Source: an uncultured Bacilli bacterium (GTDB lineage Bacteria > Bacillota_I > Bacilli_A > RF39 > UBA660). From it: a stretch of 64,000 bases of DNA. Position 1 is the stretch's first letter; each line of letters starts with the position of its first letter. Positions 23,562 to 33,346 of the stretch are shown here, in pieces. The notes beneath the pieces were generated by a model that saw only the letters and a list, made by a program, of their open reading frames with translations, searched no databases and was not told the DNA's origin. Location: contig CAKPHU010000002.1 of the NCBI GenBank assembly GCA_934162125.1, positions 124,001-188,000 of the forward strand, read 5' to 3'. The position numbers were made by a program, and so were the translations under genes.

Positions 23562-25304
23562 TTATTTTACTTTAATTCCTAATTCATCTAACTGTTTATC
23601 TGATACAGTATTAGGACATTCACTCATTAAGCATGAAGCACTAGCTGTCTTAGGGAAAGCAATAACTTCACGAATATTATCAGTACCTGAAAGTAACATT
23701 GTAAGTCTATCAAGTCCAAGTGCAAGTCCACCATGTGGAGGAGTACCATATTTTAAAGCTTCTACGAAGAAACCAAATTTATTTTTAATATCTTCTTCTG
23801 ATAATTCAAGTGCTCTAAACATCTTTTCTTGTACTTCTTCTTTATGAATACGAATTGATCCACCACCAGCTTCATAACCATTAATAACGATATCATATGC
23901 TTTAGAATAGCAATGTTCTTTATCACTAATAAGTTTATCAACATCACTATCAAGTGGAGCTGTAAATGGATGGTGACAAGCAACATATCTTCCTTCTTCT
24001 TCACTATATTCAAATGAAGGGAATTCAACAACCCAAAGTAATTTGTAATCATCTTTCTTAATTAATCCAAGATCACGTCCAAGTTTGCATCTTAATGCTC
24101 CAAGAGAAGTCTTAACAATACTATATTTCTTATCTGCTACAATAAGTAATAAATCATTCTTTTCAATTTTAAGCATTTCTTTTAACTTATTAAGTTCTTC
24201 TTCACTAACAACTTTAGCAATACTACCAGATACTTCATCTTCAAATTTCAAATATGCAAGTCCTGATGCTTTATAAGTTTTTACAAACTCTGTTAATTGA
24301 TCAAGTCCTTTACGAGAATATTGACTAGCTGCATCTTTAACTACTAAACAGTTAATAATACCACCCTCATCAATAACATTTTTAAATACTGAAAAACTAG
24401 TATTTTTAAATATTTCTGTAATATTACAAATAGGCATTTCAAATCTTAAATCTGGCTTATCAGAACCATATTTATCCATAGCATCATCATATTTCATCTT
24501 CATTAAAGGTAATTTAATATCAATACCCTTAACTTCTTTAAATACACTAGCAACAAGTCTTTCTGTAAGATCCATAACATCTTCTTGGTCTACAAAACTC
24601 ATTTCAATATCTACTTGTGTAAATTCTGGTTGTCTATCACTTCTTAAATCTTCATCTCTAAAACATTTCGCAATTTGGAAATATCTTTCAATTCCTCCTA
24701 CCATAAGTAATTGCTTAAATATTTGTGGTGATTGTGGTAAAGCATAGAACTTTCCTTTATTAACACGACTAGGTACTAAATAGTCTCTAGCACCTTCTGG
24801 AGTTGATTTACATAAAACTGGTGTTTCAACTTCTAAGAATCTCTCATTATCTAAGAAATTTCTAACTGCCATTGTAATCTTATGACGAGTAATTAAATTA
24901 TTTGTAAGTTTTCTTCTTCTTAAATCTAGATAACGATATTTAAGTCTTGTATCTTCTAGAGCTGTTGTATCATCAGTAATTTCAAATGGAATATCTTTAC
25001 TTGTATTAAGTACTTCAAAATTACTTACTTCTATTTCAATGTCACCAGTAGGAAGATTAGGATTTTTACTTTCTCTTTCACTAACAGTACCTGTAACTTT
25101 TAAAACATATTCTGCTTTAACATTACTTGCTTCTTCATAAAAATCACTTTTATCACGAACTACTAATTGTACAATTCCACTACGGTCTCTTAAATCGATA
25201 AAAACCACTCCACCAAGGTCACGTTTCTTTTGAACCCAACCATATAGTGTCACAACTTCTCCTACATTACTAATTCTTAAACTATTATTTTCAATCTCTT
25301 TCAT
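23562..25304 (-). CDS. aspS: Aspartyl-tRNA synthetase
   Basis: Class II synthetase of the bacterial type with the GAD insertion domain, 580 residues. It has an N-terminal OB-fold anticodon domain (VTLYGWVQKKRDLGGVVFIDLRDRSG), motif 2 CFRDEDLRSDRQPEFTQ, and motif 3 GLALGLDRLTMLL near the C-terminus. It lies 17 bases after hisS, the arrangement found in many Firmicutes, and should be controlled with hisS by the upstream T-box. Whether it is strictly Asp-specific or also charges tRNA-Asn depends on the presence of gatCAB elsewhere. Confidence 0.96.
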   Translation of the reverse strand: MKEIENNSLRISNVGEVVTLYGWVQKKRDLGGVVFIDLRDRSGIVQLVVRDKSDFYEEASNVKAEYVLKVTGTVSERESKNPNLPTGDIEIEVSNFEVLNTSKDIPFEITDDTTALEDTRLKYRYLDLRRRKLTNNLITRHKITMAVRNFLDNERFLEVETPVLCKSTPEGARDYLVPSRVNKGKFYALPQSPQIFKQLLMVGGIERYFQIAKCFRDEDLRSDRQPEFTQVDIEMSFVDQEDVMDLTERLVASVFKEVKGIDIKLPLMKMKYDDAMDKYGSDKPDLRFEMPICNITEIFKNTSFSVFKNVIDEGGIINCLVVKDAASQYSRKGLDQLTEFVKTYKASGLAYLKFEDEVSGSIAKVVSEEELNKLKEMLKIEKNDLLLIVADKKYSIVKTSLGALRCKLGRDLGLIKKDDYKLLWVVEFPSFEYSEEEGRYVACHHPFTAPLDSDVDKLISDKEHCYSKAYDIVINGYEAGGGSIRIHKEEVQEKMFRALELSEEDIKNKFGFFVEALKYGTPPHGGLALGLDRLTMLLSGTDNIREVIAFPKTASASCLMSECPNTVSDKQLDELGIKVK

Positions 25305-25321
25305 ATTTACACCTCTATATA

Positions 25322-26674
25322 CTATTCATGATGACATTCATGGCAAGAACATTCATGTTGACATTCTCCTCCACAAGAGCATTCATCTTCATACTCTTCT
25401 TCACCACAATTTAACTTTTCATCTAAATAATAAATTAAAACGTCTAAACTAATAACTTCTTCTTCTTTAGTTTTATTATTTTTAATTTTAACTTCATTAT
25501 TATTTAAATCTTCACTATTTAATATTGCTAAGAACTTAGCACCTAATCTATCAGCTTGTTTGAATTGTCCTTTTAAATTACGACCAGTATATTCAGTTTC
25601 TACTATAAAACCAGCTAATCTTAATTCTTGTGTTAAATAAGCTGCATATTTTTTCTCATCTTCATTAACATACATCAAGAATAAATCAACATCTTCTACA
25701 ATAGGTAATTTTACTTCTTCAAGTTCCAAAGCCATAACAAGACGTCCAATACCTGAAGCAAATCCTACACATGGAGTTTCAGGACCTCCTAATTGATTAA
25801 CAAGTCCATTATATCTTCCTCCAGCCCCAATAACATTATTAGAACCAAAGCCTTCTACTTTAGCTTCAATTTCAAATACAGTATGATTGTAATAATCAAG
25901 TCCACGAACAATTCTTGGATTTATTTCATACTTTATCTGCATAATATCTAAATACTCTTGTACTTTTTCAAATCTATCTCTACTCTCATCATTTAAATAA
26001 TCTAAAGTTGTAGGAGCATTTAATAATAATGGATTATCACTATCAACTTTACAATCTAAAATACGGAGTGGATTCTTCTCTAATCTATCCATGCAATCTT
26101 CACATAATTCATCTATATGTGGTCTGAAGTAATTGATTAAAGCTTCACGATAATTATTACGGCTTTCAGTATCTCCAAGTGTATTAAGATTAACTTTAAT
26201 CTCTTTTAATCCAAGCATCTTATAAACATTAACTGCTGCACTAATAATTTCTGCATCACTTAGAGGATCATCACTACCTAATATTTCCATACCAAATTGT
26301 GTAAGTTCTCTATCTCTACCTGATTGTGGCCTTTCATAACGATACATTGTCCCATTATAATAAACTTTAACAGGTTGATTTGGATCTCCATACATCTTAT
26401 TTTCAATATAACTTCTTACTACTCCAGCTGTTCCTTCTGGTCTTAATGTAATCTTACGATCTCCTTTATCAACAAAGTCATAACTCTCTTTAGTAACGAT
26501 ATCAGTAGTTTCTCCAACTCCTCTATGAAATAACTCTGTTGCTTCAAAGATAGGTGTTCTAATATAATTATAATTATATTTTTCCATTGTCGCATCAATT
26601 ACACTCTCAACATATTTCCATATCTTAGCTTCTCTGCCATATAAATCAATACAGCCTTTTTGTCTTTGTATCAT
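25322..26674 (-). CDS. hisS: Histidyl-tRNA synthetase with a Cys/His-rich C-terminal tail
   Basis: Class II synthetase. The 450 residues include TLRPEGTAGVVRSYI (motif 2 region), YRYERPQSGRDRELTQFG, the His-specific RGLDYYNHTVFEI, GAGGRYNGLV and FASGIGRLVMALE (motif 3), then the anticodon-binding domain. After the usual end (about residue 425) come about 25 unusual residues rich in Cys and His (ECSCGGEC, HECSCHECHHE). This could bind zinc or another metal and is not part of the normal family. First gene after the T-box; the start at 26674 has AGGAGG upstream. Confidence 0.96.
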   Translation of the reverse strand: MIQRQKGCIDLYGREAKIWKYVESVIDATMEKYNYNYIRTPIFEATELFHRGVGETTDIVTKESYDFVDKGDRKITLRPEGTAGVVRSYIENKMYGDPNQPVKVYYNGTMYRYERPQSGRDRELTQFGMEILGSDDPLSDAEIISAAVNVYKMLGLKEIKVNLNTLGDTESRNNYREALINYFRPHIDELCEDCMDRLEKNPLRILDCKVDSDNPLLLNAPTTLDYLNDESRDRFEKVQEYLDIMQIKYEINPRIVRGLDYYNHTVFEIEAKVEGFGSNNVIGAGGRYNGLVNQLGGPETPCVGFASGIGRLVMALELEEVKLPIVEDVDLFLMYVNEDEKKYAAYLTQELRLAGFIVETEYTGRNLKGQFKQADRLGAKFLAILNSEDLNNNEVKIKNNKTKEEEVISLDVLIYYLDEKLNCGEEEYEDECSCGGECQHECSCHECHHE

Positions 26675-26690
26675 TATTTACCTCCTATAA

Positions 26691-26876
26691 AAGCAAAAAA
26701 GGTAACACCCTAAGGACGAATCTCTCCGTGGTGCCACCTTATTTTATTAACTCAAATACCTATAACGTAGTAACCCGTTTTCTTATATTGTGGATGTCTT
26801 CAATTATCTCTAAACAAGTATTTTCACCAACCATACTCTCTCTCCGCTTTATCAATAATTTACTCCTTCCAAGAAC
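26691..26876 (-). promoter_or_regulatory. T-box riboswitch of hisS-aspS
   Basis: The leader shows T-box landmarks in order. Stem I has the AGUA/GAA loop-E elements around a specifier loop. The antiterminator/T-box segment reads AAGGTGGCACCACGG. The terminator has 11-bp arms (AAGGTGGCACC with GGTGTTACCTT) followed by six T bases. Uncharged tRNA pairing with UGGNACC would prevent termination. The specifier loop reads GAA-GAC-AUC-CAC-A, so both GAC (Asp) and CAC (His) are present in register. Position relative to the GAA element favours GAC, while the first gene favours CAC. Confidence 0.93.
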
Positions 26877-26882
26877 AAAGTT

Positions 26883-26911
26883 ATTATAACGCAAAAGATT
26901 AATTAAAACAA
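26883..26911 (-). promoter_or_regulatory. Promoter of the T-box-hisS-aspS transcript
   Basis: TTGTTT (26906-26911), 17 bases, TATAAT (26883-26888) on the minus strand. The expected start near 26876 matches the base of T-box stem I. Confidence 0.75.
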
Positions 26912-26953
26912 TAGTTTTTTTTATTTAAATATTAATTTAATATTTCTTCAAAC

Positions 26954-26983
26954 AAAAAAGGTATAATCTACATATACCCTTTA
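26954..26983 (-). terminator. Intrinsic terminator after the AI-2E-type transporter
   Basis: On the minus strand AAAGG(G)TAT, a loop and ATACCTTT form an imperfect 8-bp stem followed by T bases. It sits just upstream of the hisS promoter and separates the two units. Confidence 0.7.
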
Positions 26984-27006
26984 ATATTAATAATTTATTT
27001 GTTCTC

Positions 27007-28068
27007 TTAACTAACCTTTTCTTTAATCTTGTCTACTCCTTCAGATATTTCATCTTCATAAAATTTATAAGTAGTTCTAATTAATAAATATGTTGGTAAA
27101 GCTAAAACAATTCCCCACATACCTGCTAAAGTACCACCAACTGAAACAGCCATTATTGTAATCAAAGGACTAACTCCAGTTGTCTTACCATAAACTCTAG
27201 GGGAGATAACATATCCATCAATTTGTGGAAAGATTAAACATATCACAATAGTCGCAATAACTAAAGGAACAGATACAACACTTGCCATAATAATCGCAAT
27301 AACATTAGTAATAATTCCTCCAAAATAAGGAATAACCGTAGTAAGACAAGCAAGTATACCAAGAATCAACCAGTTGGGATGTCCTACAATAAAGAATAAG
27401 AAACTATATTCAAAGAACTGAATAATCATAAATATTCCAAGTCCTTTTAAATAATTACCTAACTCATGATCCATGCACTTAACATAATTATAAAATCTCT
27501 TACTAAATGATAAAGTAACATTCTTAATCCACTTACGGATCTTATCCATATCAGCTAAGAAATAGATAAATCCTACAAATCCTACTATAAATTTACTAAG
27601 AAAGCTAAGTGACTTATTAATAAAGTCTAATGTTGTATTAGAAATAACAGTACTTAAATCTTTCAAAGTAGAATTTAAAGCATCTGTAATCTTAAGTTCA
27701 AAATCTCCTAAATTAATATGAAACTTACTATCAATATTATCTGTAATATCTCCAACCATTCCAACTAATAAAGTTAATTGATCATATAAAAGTGGTAATG
27801 TAATAACTAATAATCCTACAATAATTATCACTGTACCCAAAATAGTTATTGTAACTGCTAGTTTCTGACTCAATCCTTTTCTTTGTAAAAACTCTACAAA
27901 AGGAGTAAGTGCATAAGCAAAGGCAAAAGCAATTATAAATGGTGCCATAACTTGAATTACTTTTCCAAGTATTCCTAACCATAAATTAATATTTGAAAAA
28001 GCAATATATAATAATGCTAATAAAGCAAGCCAATTAATTAAATGATAATTAAACTTATTCTTAAACAT
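27007..28068 (-). CDS. AI-2E/PerM-family membrane transporter
   Basis: 353 residues with about eight membrane helices and an amphipathic middle region (about 110-160). The family segments include FAFAYALTPFVEFLQ near the N-terminus, and a C-terminal half with GGIITNVIAIIMA, PQIDGYVISPRVYGKTTGVSPL and GTLAGMWGIVLALPTYL, typical of PerM (UPF0118). The family includes the AI-2 exporter TqsA and Na+/H+ antiporters; the substrate here is unknown. It follows dtd by four bases in the rel-dtd operon. Confidence 0.88.
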   Translation of the reverse strand: MFKNKFNYHLINWLALLALLYIAFSNINLWLGILGKVIQVMAPFIIAFAFAYALTPFVEFLQRKGLSQKLAVTITILGTVIIIVGLLVITLPLLYDQLTLLVGMVGDITDNIDSKFHINLGDFELKITDALNSTLKDLSTVISNTTLDFINKSLSFLSKFIVGFVGFIYFLADMDKIRKWIKNVTLSFSKRFYNYVKCMDHELGNYLKGLGIFMIIQFFEYSFLFFIVGHPNWLILGILACLTTVIPYFGGIITNVIAIIMASVVSVPLVIATIVICLIFPQIDGYVISPRVYGKTTGVSPLITIMAVSVGGTLAGMWGIVLALPTYLLIRTTYKFYEDEISEGVDKIKEKVS

Positions 28069-28072
28069 TATC

Positions 28073-28507
28073 TCACCTCTCTAACCATATTGTTGTTGGT
28101 CCAATATTAGTAAGATTTACTTCCATATCTGCTCCAAAAACTCCAGTTTCAACTTTTATATATTTTCTTAATTCTTCATTGAACATTTCATAATACTTTT
28201 CTGCTTCACTATTCTTCATAGCTTTTATATAACTAGGTCTATTTCCTTTATCACAGTTAGCATATAAAGTAAATTGAGAAACTGATAAGATATCTCCTCC
28301 ATAATCTAAAATACTTTTATTCATAACTCCATTTTCATCTGGAAATATTCTTAGATTAACAACCTTCTTAGCTAAGTATTCGATCTTTTCTTTAGTATCA
28401 CCTTCAGTAAAACCAACAAGTAAAACAAGTCCGCTATCAATACTACCAACTATCTTCTCAGAAACCACAACACTAGCTTTTCCACTTCTTTGTACTAATA
28501 CTCTCAT
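28073..28507 (-). CDS. dtd: D-aminoacyl-tRNA deacylase
   Basis: Cytoplasmic editing enzyme that removes D-amino acids (and Gly from tRNA-Ala) from tRNA. The 144 residues are the normal length. Motifs include MRVLVQRSGKASV, LLVGFTEGD, SVSQFTLYA (the active-site SQF motif), KGNRPSY, and a C-terminal NIGPTTIWLE, in which the Gly-Pro of the cross-subunit NxGP motif is kept. It overlaps the rel stop codon by four bases (ATGA), the same rel-dtd order as in Bacillus. Confidence 0.95.
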   Translation of the reverse strand: MRVLVQRSGKASVVVSEKIVGSIDSGLVLLVGFTEGDTKEKIEYLAKKVVNLRIFPDENGVMNKSILDYGGDILSVSQFTLYANCDKGNRPSYIKAMKNSEAEKYYEMFNEELRKYIKVETGVFGADMEVNLTNIGPTTIWLER

Positions 28508-30657
28508 CGCATTATCCTCTCTACTTTCTCTACAAAAGAACTCTTCTCTAAATTGAGAATCACTTTATTTACTTGTTCAAGTCCTGTTACATAACAATTA
28601 ACTTCATACATAAGATTATCTACTTTATTAATAATCTTAACTTCATCAACACTAATATTTAATAATGCTAAAGATTGTACTAAATTTAACATATTATTTT
28701 CACTAGTATTACTATAAACAAGTAAAGAAGTTAAATATCTTTTATTCGCATTAGAGTTCCATTTAACTTCTAGAACTCTCTCATCTAAATCAAAAACATT
28801 ATGACAAGTAACACGATGAACACTAATACCATTTCCTTTAGTAATGTAACCAATAATTTCATCACCATATACTGGATTACAACAATTAGCTAGATTAACT
28901 TTAATTTTATCAATTCCACTAACTATGATATCAGCATCAATACTCTGTGGTGTAACCTTTACCTGCTTTGGTACTACTTGATCATGACTCTTATCGATAA
29001 TATTAACAACACTACCAACAGCTTGTCTTCCATTACCAATCATTAAATATATTTCTTCTAAATCATTTGCTTTAATTTCTTCACAAATCTTTTTAACATT
29101 TTCATCACTTAAAAATTCACTAAAAACAAGTTTTCTCTTTCGAAGTTCTTTTTCTAAAGAATATTTTCCTCTATCTATATAAACATCTCTTTCGTTTCTC
29201 GTAAAGAAACTCTTAATCTTATTTTTAGTTTGAGTAGACTTAACCATATTAATCCACTCTTTAGATGGTGTTGAACTCTTATTTGTATTAATCTTAACTA
29301 TATCATTATCTTGTAGTTCATAGTCCAAAGGAACAATATTATTATTAACAATAGCTCCTACGGTAGTTTCCCCTACTTTACTATGAATTCTATAAGCAAA
29401 ATCTAATGGTGTTGCTCCTCTAGGTAACTCTATGATATCTCCTTTTGGAGTAAATACATAAATATTATCATTAAGTATTTCATCCTTAACACTACTAACA
29501 AACTCTTCGCTACTAATCTTTTCTCTTGATAAATCAATAATTGATTTAAAGAACTGTAACTTCTGTTCCGTTCTATTTTGCAAGTCTGCTTTTCCAGTAC
29601 TACCACCAGCTTCTTTATAAGCCCAATGAGAAGCAATACCATTTTCTGCAATCTCATCCATCTCATAAGTTCTAATCTGAATTTCAAATAAATATCCATC
29701 TATTCCAAAAACAGTTGTGTGTAGTGACTGATACATATTAGGTTTAGGCATCGCAATATAATCTTTAAAACGATTAGGTAAAGGTCTAAATTTAGAATGA
29801 ATAATACCTAAAGCTAAATAACAATCTTGTTCTGTATCGACTAAGATTCTAAGTGCTAATAAGTCATAAATATCACTAAATTTCTTACCCTTATCAAGTT
29901 TATTATAGATACTATAAATACTTTTAGCTCTTCCCTTAATCTCATGAACAATATGATGTTCTGTAAGTAAATCAGATACTTCTCTTTGCATATCAAAAAC
30001 TGTCTTATCACGTTCAAGTTTTGTCTTATTAAGTCTTTCCGCAATATCATAAAACACATCAGGCTTTAAATATCTCAAAGACAAGTCTTCTAACTCACTC
30101 TTAATTCTATGAATACCTAAATGATGAGCTATTGGTGCAAAAATATCTAAAGTTTCACGTGCTTTAATTTTTTGCTTAGCTTCCGGTATTGCCCATAAAG
30201 TACGCATATTATGAAGTCTATCAGCTAATTTAATAATAATTACTCTAACATCTTCACTCATACCTACTATTATTTTTTTATAATACTCTATTAAATACTC
30301 ATTTTCTGTCGAAAAATTAATTTTACTAAGTTTAGTAACCCCGTTAACAAGTCTAGTAATAGTCTCACCAAACTCTTTTTCCATCTCTTCAAATGTACAA
30401 TCACAGTCTTCTAATACATCATGCATTAAAGCTGCTGATATTGTCTCATAATCAGCATATATTCCTACTAAAATATAAGCAACATGTAAAGGATGAATAA
30501 TATAAGGCTCACCAGTTTTTCTAAGTTGTCCACTGTGCTTATCAAAAGCAAACTGATAAGCCTTTTTTATTACTTCTATCTGGTCTGAATCCTCAATATA
30601 AAGACTTGCTTTATCCAAAACATCTTCAAAAGTTACATTCATATTTGAGTTTGACAT
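28504..30657 (-). CDS. relA: Bifunctional (p)ppGpp synthetase/hydrolase Rel
   Basis: Long RSH enzyme (717 residues) that makes and degrades the stringent-response alarmones. The HD hydrolase domain (about 25-180) has HPLHVAYIL, ALMHDVLEDC and RLHNMRTL. The synthetase domain has GRAKSIYSIYNK and IAMPKPNMYQSLHTTVFG. A TGS domain (VFTPKGDIIELPRGATPLDFA), a zinc-finger/CC region (NLANCCNPVYGDEIIGYIT) and a C-terminal ACT domain follow. Intact HD and synthetase motifs suggest both activities. The start has AGGAG upstream. It is followed by dtd in the same operon. Confidence 0.96.
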   Translation of the reverse strand: MSNSNMNVTFEDVLDKASLYIEDSDQIEVIKKAYQFAFDKHSGQLRKTGEPYIIHPLHVAYILVGIYADYETISAALMHDVLEDCDCTFEEMEKEFGETITRLVNGVTKLSKINFSTENEYLIEYYKKIIVGMSEDVRVIIIKLADRLHNMRTLWAIPEAKQKIKARETLDIFAPIAHHLGIHRIKSELEDLSLRYLKPDVFYDIAERLNKTKLERDKTVFDMQREVSDLLTEHHIVHEIKGRAKSIYSIYNKLDKGKKFSDIYDLLALRILVDTEQDCYLALGIIHSKFRPLPNRFKDYIAMPKPNMYQSLHTTVFGIDGYLFEIQIRTYEMDEIAENGIASHWAYKEAGGSTGKADLQNRTEQKLQFFKSIIDLSREKISSEEFVSSVKDEILNDNIYVFTPKGDIIELPRGATPLDFAYRIHSKVGETTVGAIVNNNIVPLDYELQDNDIVKINTNKSSTPSKEWINMVKSTQTKNKIKSFFTRNERDVYIDRGKYSLEKELRKRKLVFSEFLSDENVKKICEEIKANDLEEIYLMIGNGRQAVGSVVNIIDKSHDQVVPKQVKVTPQSIDADIIVSGIDKIKVNLANCCNPVYGDEIIGYITKGNGISVHRVTCHNVFDLDERVLEVKWNSNANKRYLTSLLVYSNTSENNMLNLVQSLALLNISVDEVKIINKVDNLMYEVNCYVTGLEQVNKVILNLEKSSFVEKVERIMR

Positions 30658-30674
30658 TCAAACCATCTCCTAAC

Positions 30675-32954
30675 TTAACAGTTTACTCCTTTAACCATTT
30701 TTTCTTCTACATCATCACGATAAACTTTCTTCTTTTTTTGTGGTTTTCCAAGACTATGCTTTTCGATATCCATAAATAAAGCAGGAGCTATCAATAATGA
30801 TGAATAAGTACCAGCAATAAGACCTATTAACATAGCAGTATTAAAAGTAAAGATTTCTTTAGAACCTAAAACTATAAGTGCTACAACTGGTATTAAAGTT
30901 GTAATAGAAGTATAAATAGATCTAGTAAATGTTTCTCCTATACTCTTATTACAAATATCCATAAATTTTTCTTGTGTCAATTTTTCTTTATTTTTTCTTA
31001 AATTTTCTCTTATACGATCGAATGTAACTATTGAATTATTAATTGAATATCCAATTATTGCAAGAAGTGCTGCAATAAACATTGAATTAACTTCAAAATG
31101 GAATATACCAAATAAAGCAAATATCATTGCTAAGTCATGCATAAGAGCTACAACTCCACCAACAGCATAACTAAATTTAAATCTAAATGAAACATATACA
31201 ATTATTCCTAAGAAAGCAAGTGCAACAGCTAAAATAGCATTCTTAATTAATTCTTGTTTTACTATATTAGAAACAACCCCAATATTAACTTTAGCGTCTT
31301 CATACTTATCTTCAAAATAACTATTAACTTCTTTTACTTTATCTCCATCAAGAGCATCATCAATTCTTATAACAACTTCATTATCTCCAATTGTAATATC
31401 ACTTGATTTTAAACCAAGACTACTTAAACCTTTATTAATTTCCTTCTTAGTTAATTTATCATTTGTAACAATAGTAATATCACTACCAGCTTTGTAATCA
31501 ATACCTAAGTTCATACCACAGAAAGCCATAGTTATAAAACCTGTTAAAATAATAATAATTGAAATTCCTGCAAATATTCTTCTATTTTTTAAGAAATCAA
31601 GTTTCTCATAGAATTGTACTTTTGGTTCTTCGTTTTTATTAACATTAGGAATATCATCTTTCTTAACCTTAATAAATAAATTTGTCTTATCATTAAAGTA
31701 ATCAGTCTTAACAAATAATTTCAATAATATCTTTGTCAAGAATACCATTGTAAACATTGTAACTAAAACTGTAATAATTAACATTGTAGCAAATCCTTTA
31801 ATACTAGATTCACCAAAAATAAACATTATAATTGCTACTAACAAAGTAGTTAAATTAGAATCGAATATAGCACTAAAACTATTTTTATTACCTTCTCTAA
31901 ACGCTACTGGTAAACTCTTACCTGCATATAATTCTTCTTTAATTCTTGCAAAAGTAATAACATTTGAATCAACTGCCATACCTATACCTAAAACAACAGC
32001 AGCAATACCAGGAAGTGTTAAAACTCCACCTACTAACCAGAATATTAAGAATACTAAGAATGTATATAATAAAACTGCTATACTTGCAATGAAACCTGCG
32101 AAATGATAAACAATAATCAATAAAGCAGCAATTAATATAACACCAATAATTCCAGCTATCAATGTATTTTGTAGAGTATCATCACCAAATGAAGCTCCAA
32201 CTGTTTTAGAAGATATTTCTGTTAATTTACTAGGTAAAGAACCACTATTAATTAAATCAACTAAATTGCTAACTTCATCATAAGTAAAATTTCCTTGAAT
32301 AATGACGTCACTCGCAAATCCTTGTGATACTCTAGCTGCACTTAAACATCTAGAACCACTTGTACCACATAAGCTAGCTTCTTTACTATAACTATCTGAC
32401 ATCTCATTATAATCAAGCCAGATAACTATCATATTTTGTTGATAATCTTTAACTTTATTTGTAACTTCATAGAACTTATCTTTATCAGCTACTGTTAATG
32501 CAACTGCTGGATTACCAGATGAATCTTGTCCAATCTTAGCTCCCCCAGCTTTTAATACTTCACTAGTCATTAATAAATTATCTTCTGTATCACGAAATGA
32601 TAAAGTTGCCACAGTAGATAATTGACTACGTGCTTGTTCAGGATCTGTAACTCCTGCAAGTTTTACTCTTATTTTATCGTTACCCTCTAAAATAATTTCA
32701 GGTTCACTTACACCTAAACTATCAATTCTTTTAGATAAAGTCTTATATGTAGCTTTTAACTTTTCACTGTTCATTTCAGAACCATCAATAGACTCAACCT
32801 TATAAAGAATCTCAAAACCACCTTGTAAATCTAGTCCAAACTTAAGATTCTTAAAAAGTGGTACAAATAAGAAACAAATTAATACAGCTATTAAAACCAT
32901 AATAGTTGTTGTAATAATTACTTTACTTTTCTTATTCTTATTACCTTTTTTCAT
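30675..32954 (-). CDS. secDF: SecDF, protein-export membrane protein (SecD-SecF fusion)
   Basis: Proton-driven accessory subunit of the Sec translocon, in the fused form typical of Firmicutes, 759 residues. The SecD half has one membrane helix at about 12-33, FGLDLQGGFEILYKVE, a large outer P1 domain, and helices with GIAAVVLGIGMAVDSNVITFARI. The SecF half begins near residue 450, with GMNLGIDYKAGSDI and GYSINNSIVTFDRIREN. About 12 helices in total. It follows the ComN-like gene by 13 bases, an arrangement recalled from Bacillus. Confidence 0.95.
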   Translation of the reverse strand: MKKGNKNKKSKVIITTTIMVLIAVLICFLFVPLFKNLKFGLDLQGGFEILYKVESIDGSEMNSEKLKATYKTLSKRIDSLGVSEPEIILEGNDKIRVKLAGVTDPEQARSQLSTVATLSFRDTEDNLLMTSEVLKAGGAKIGQDSSGNPAVALTVADKDKFYEVTNKVKDYQQNMIVIWLDYNEMSDSYSKEASLCGTSGSRCLSAARVSQGFASDVIIQGNFTYDEVSNLVDLINSGSLPSKLTEISSKTVGASFGDDTLQNTLIAGIIGVILIAALLIIVYHFAGFIASIAVLLYTFLVFLIFWLVGGVLTLPGIAAVVLGIGMAVDSNVITFARIKEELYAGKSLPVAFREGNKNSFSAIFDSNLTTLLVAIIMFIFGESSIKGFATMLIITVLVTMFTMVFLTKILLKLFVKTDYFNDKTNLFIKVKKDDIPNVNKNEEPKVQFYEKLDFLKNRRIFAGISIIIILTGFITMAFCGMNLGIDYKAGSDITIVTNDKLTKKEINKGLSSLGLKSSDITIGDNEVVIRIDDALDGDKVKEVNSYFEDKYEDAKVNIGVVSNIVKQELIKNAILAVALAFLGIIVYVSFRFKFSYAVGGVVALMHDLAMIFALFGIFHFEVNSMFIAALLAIIGYSINNSIVTFDRIRENLRKNKEKLTQEKFMDICNKSIGETFTRSIYTSITTLIPVVALIVLGSKEIFTFNTAMLIGLIAGTYSSLLIAPALFMDIEKHSLGKPQKKKKVYRDDVEEKMVKGVNC

Positions 32955-32967
32955 ATTCTCACCTCAA

Positions 32968-33243
32968 TTAATTATTATCAAAATATAATGTTTTCCTAGA
33001 TTGATCTTCCATATTCTTAAAATATGAATTAACTTCTTCATTATTAACTTTCAAAATATCATCAACAATATCAGAAAGCATTAAATCTTTACCATTTTTC
33101 CATTTAGTTTCTGCTAAATAAGCCCAAATATCTTGTAAAGATATATAAGAAAAACCTAATTTATCAAGTTCACTCTTCTTTGTTCTTAAAGCTGGTTTTA
33201 CTCTTTCATATAGTTCCTCTTTTGAAGAAAAATTTAGATCCAT
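32968..33243 (-). CDS. comN: ComN-like post-transcriptional regulator
   Basis: 91 residues resembling Bacillus ComN (YrzD). The N-terminal pattern ELYERVKPALRTKKSELDKLG is followed by YISLQDIWAYLAETKWKN and LSDIVDDILKV. ComN affects accumulation of the comE mRNA and localises with DivIVA; whether this homologue does the same is unknown. It is the first gene of a comN-secDF unit. The start at 33243 has GGATGTGATGG upstream. The symbol is given on similarity and position. Confidence 0.75.
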   Translation of the reverse strand: MDLNFSSKEELYERVKPALRTKKSELDKLGFSYISLQDIWAYLAETKWKNGKDLMLSDIVDDILKVNNEEVNSYFKNMEDQSRKTLYFDNN

Positions 33244-33322
33244 CTACCATCACATCCTTTTGAACCACTTTCATTATATCTAAATTAAAAAAAAAATTAA
33301 AGTAAATTAAGCAATTTTATAG

Positions 33323-33346
33323 AAAAAGAGCTATTTTTTAGCTCTT
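33323..33346 (-). terminator. Intrinsic terminator of the xerD transcript
   Basis: On the minus strand AAGAGCTA, a five-base loop and TAGCTCTT form an 8-bp stem followed by a T run. The xerD stop codon is part of the stem. Confidence 0.85.

Noticed and set aside
23762..24052. 96-codon minus-strand ORF
   Set aside because: Lies wholly inside aspS in another frame of the same strand; aspS is intact and strongly conserved there.
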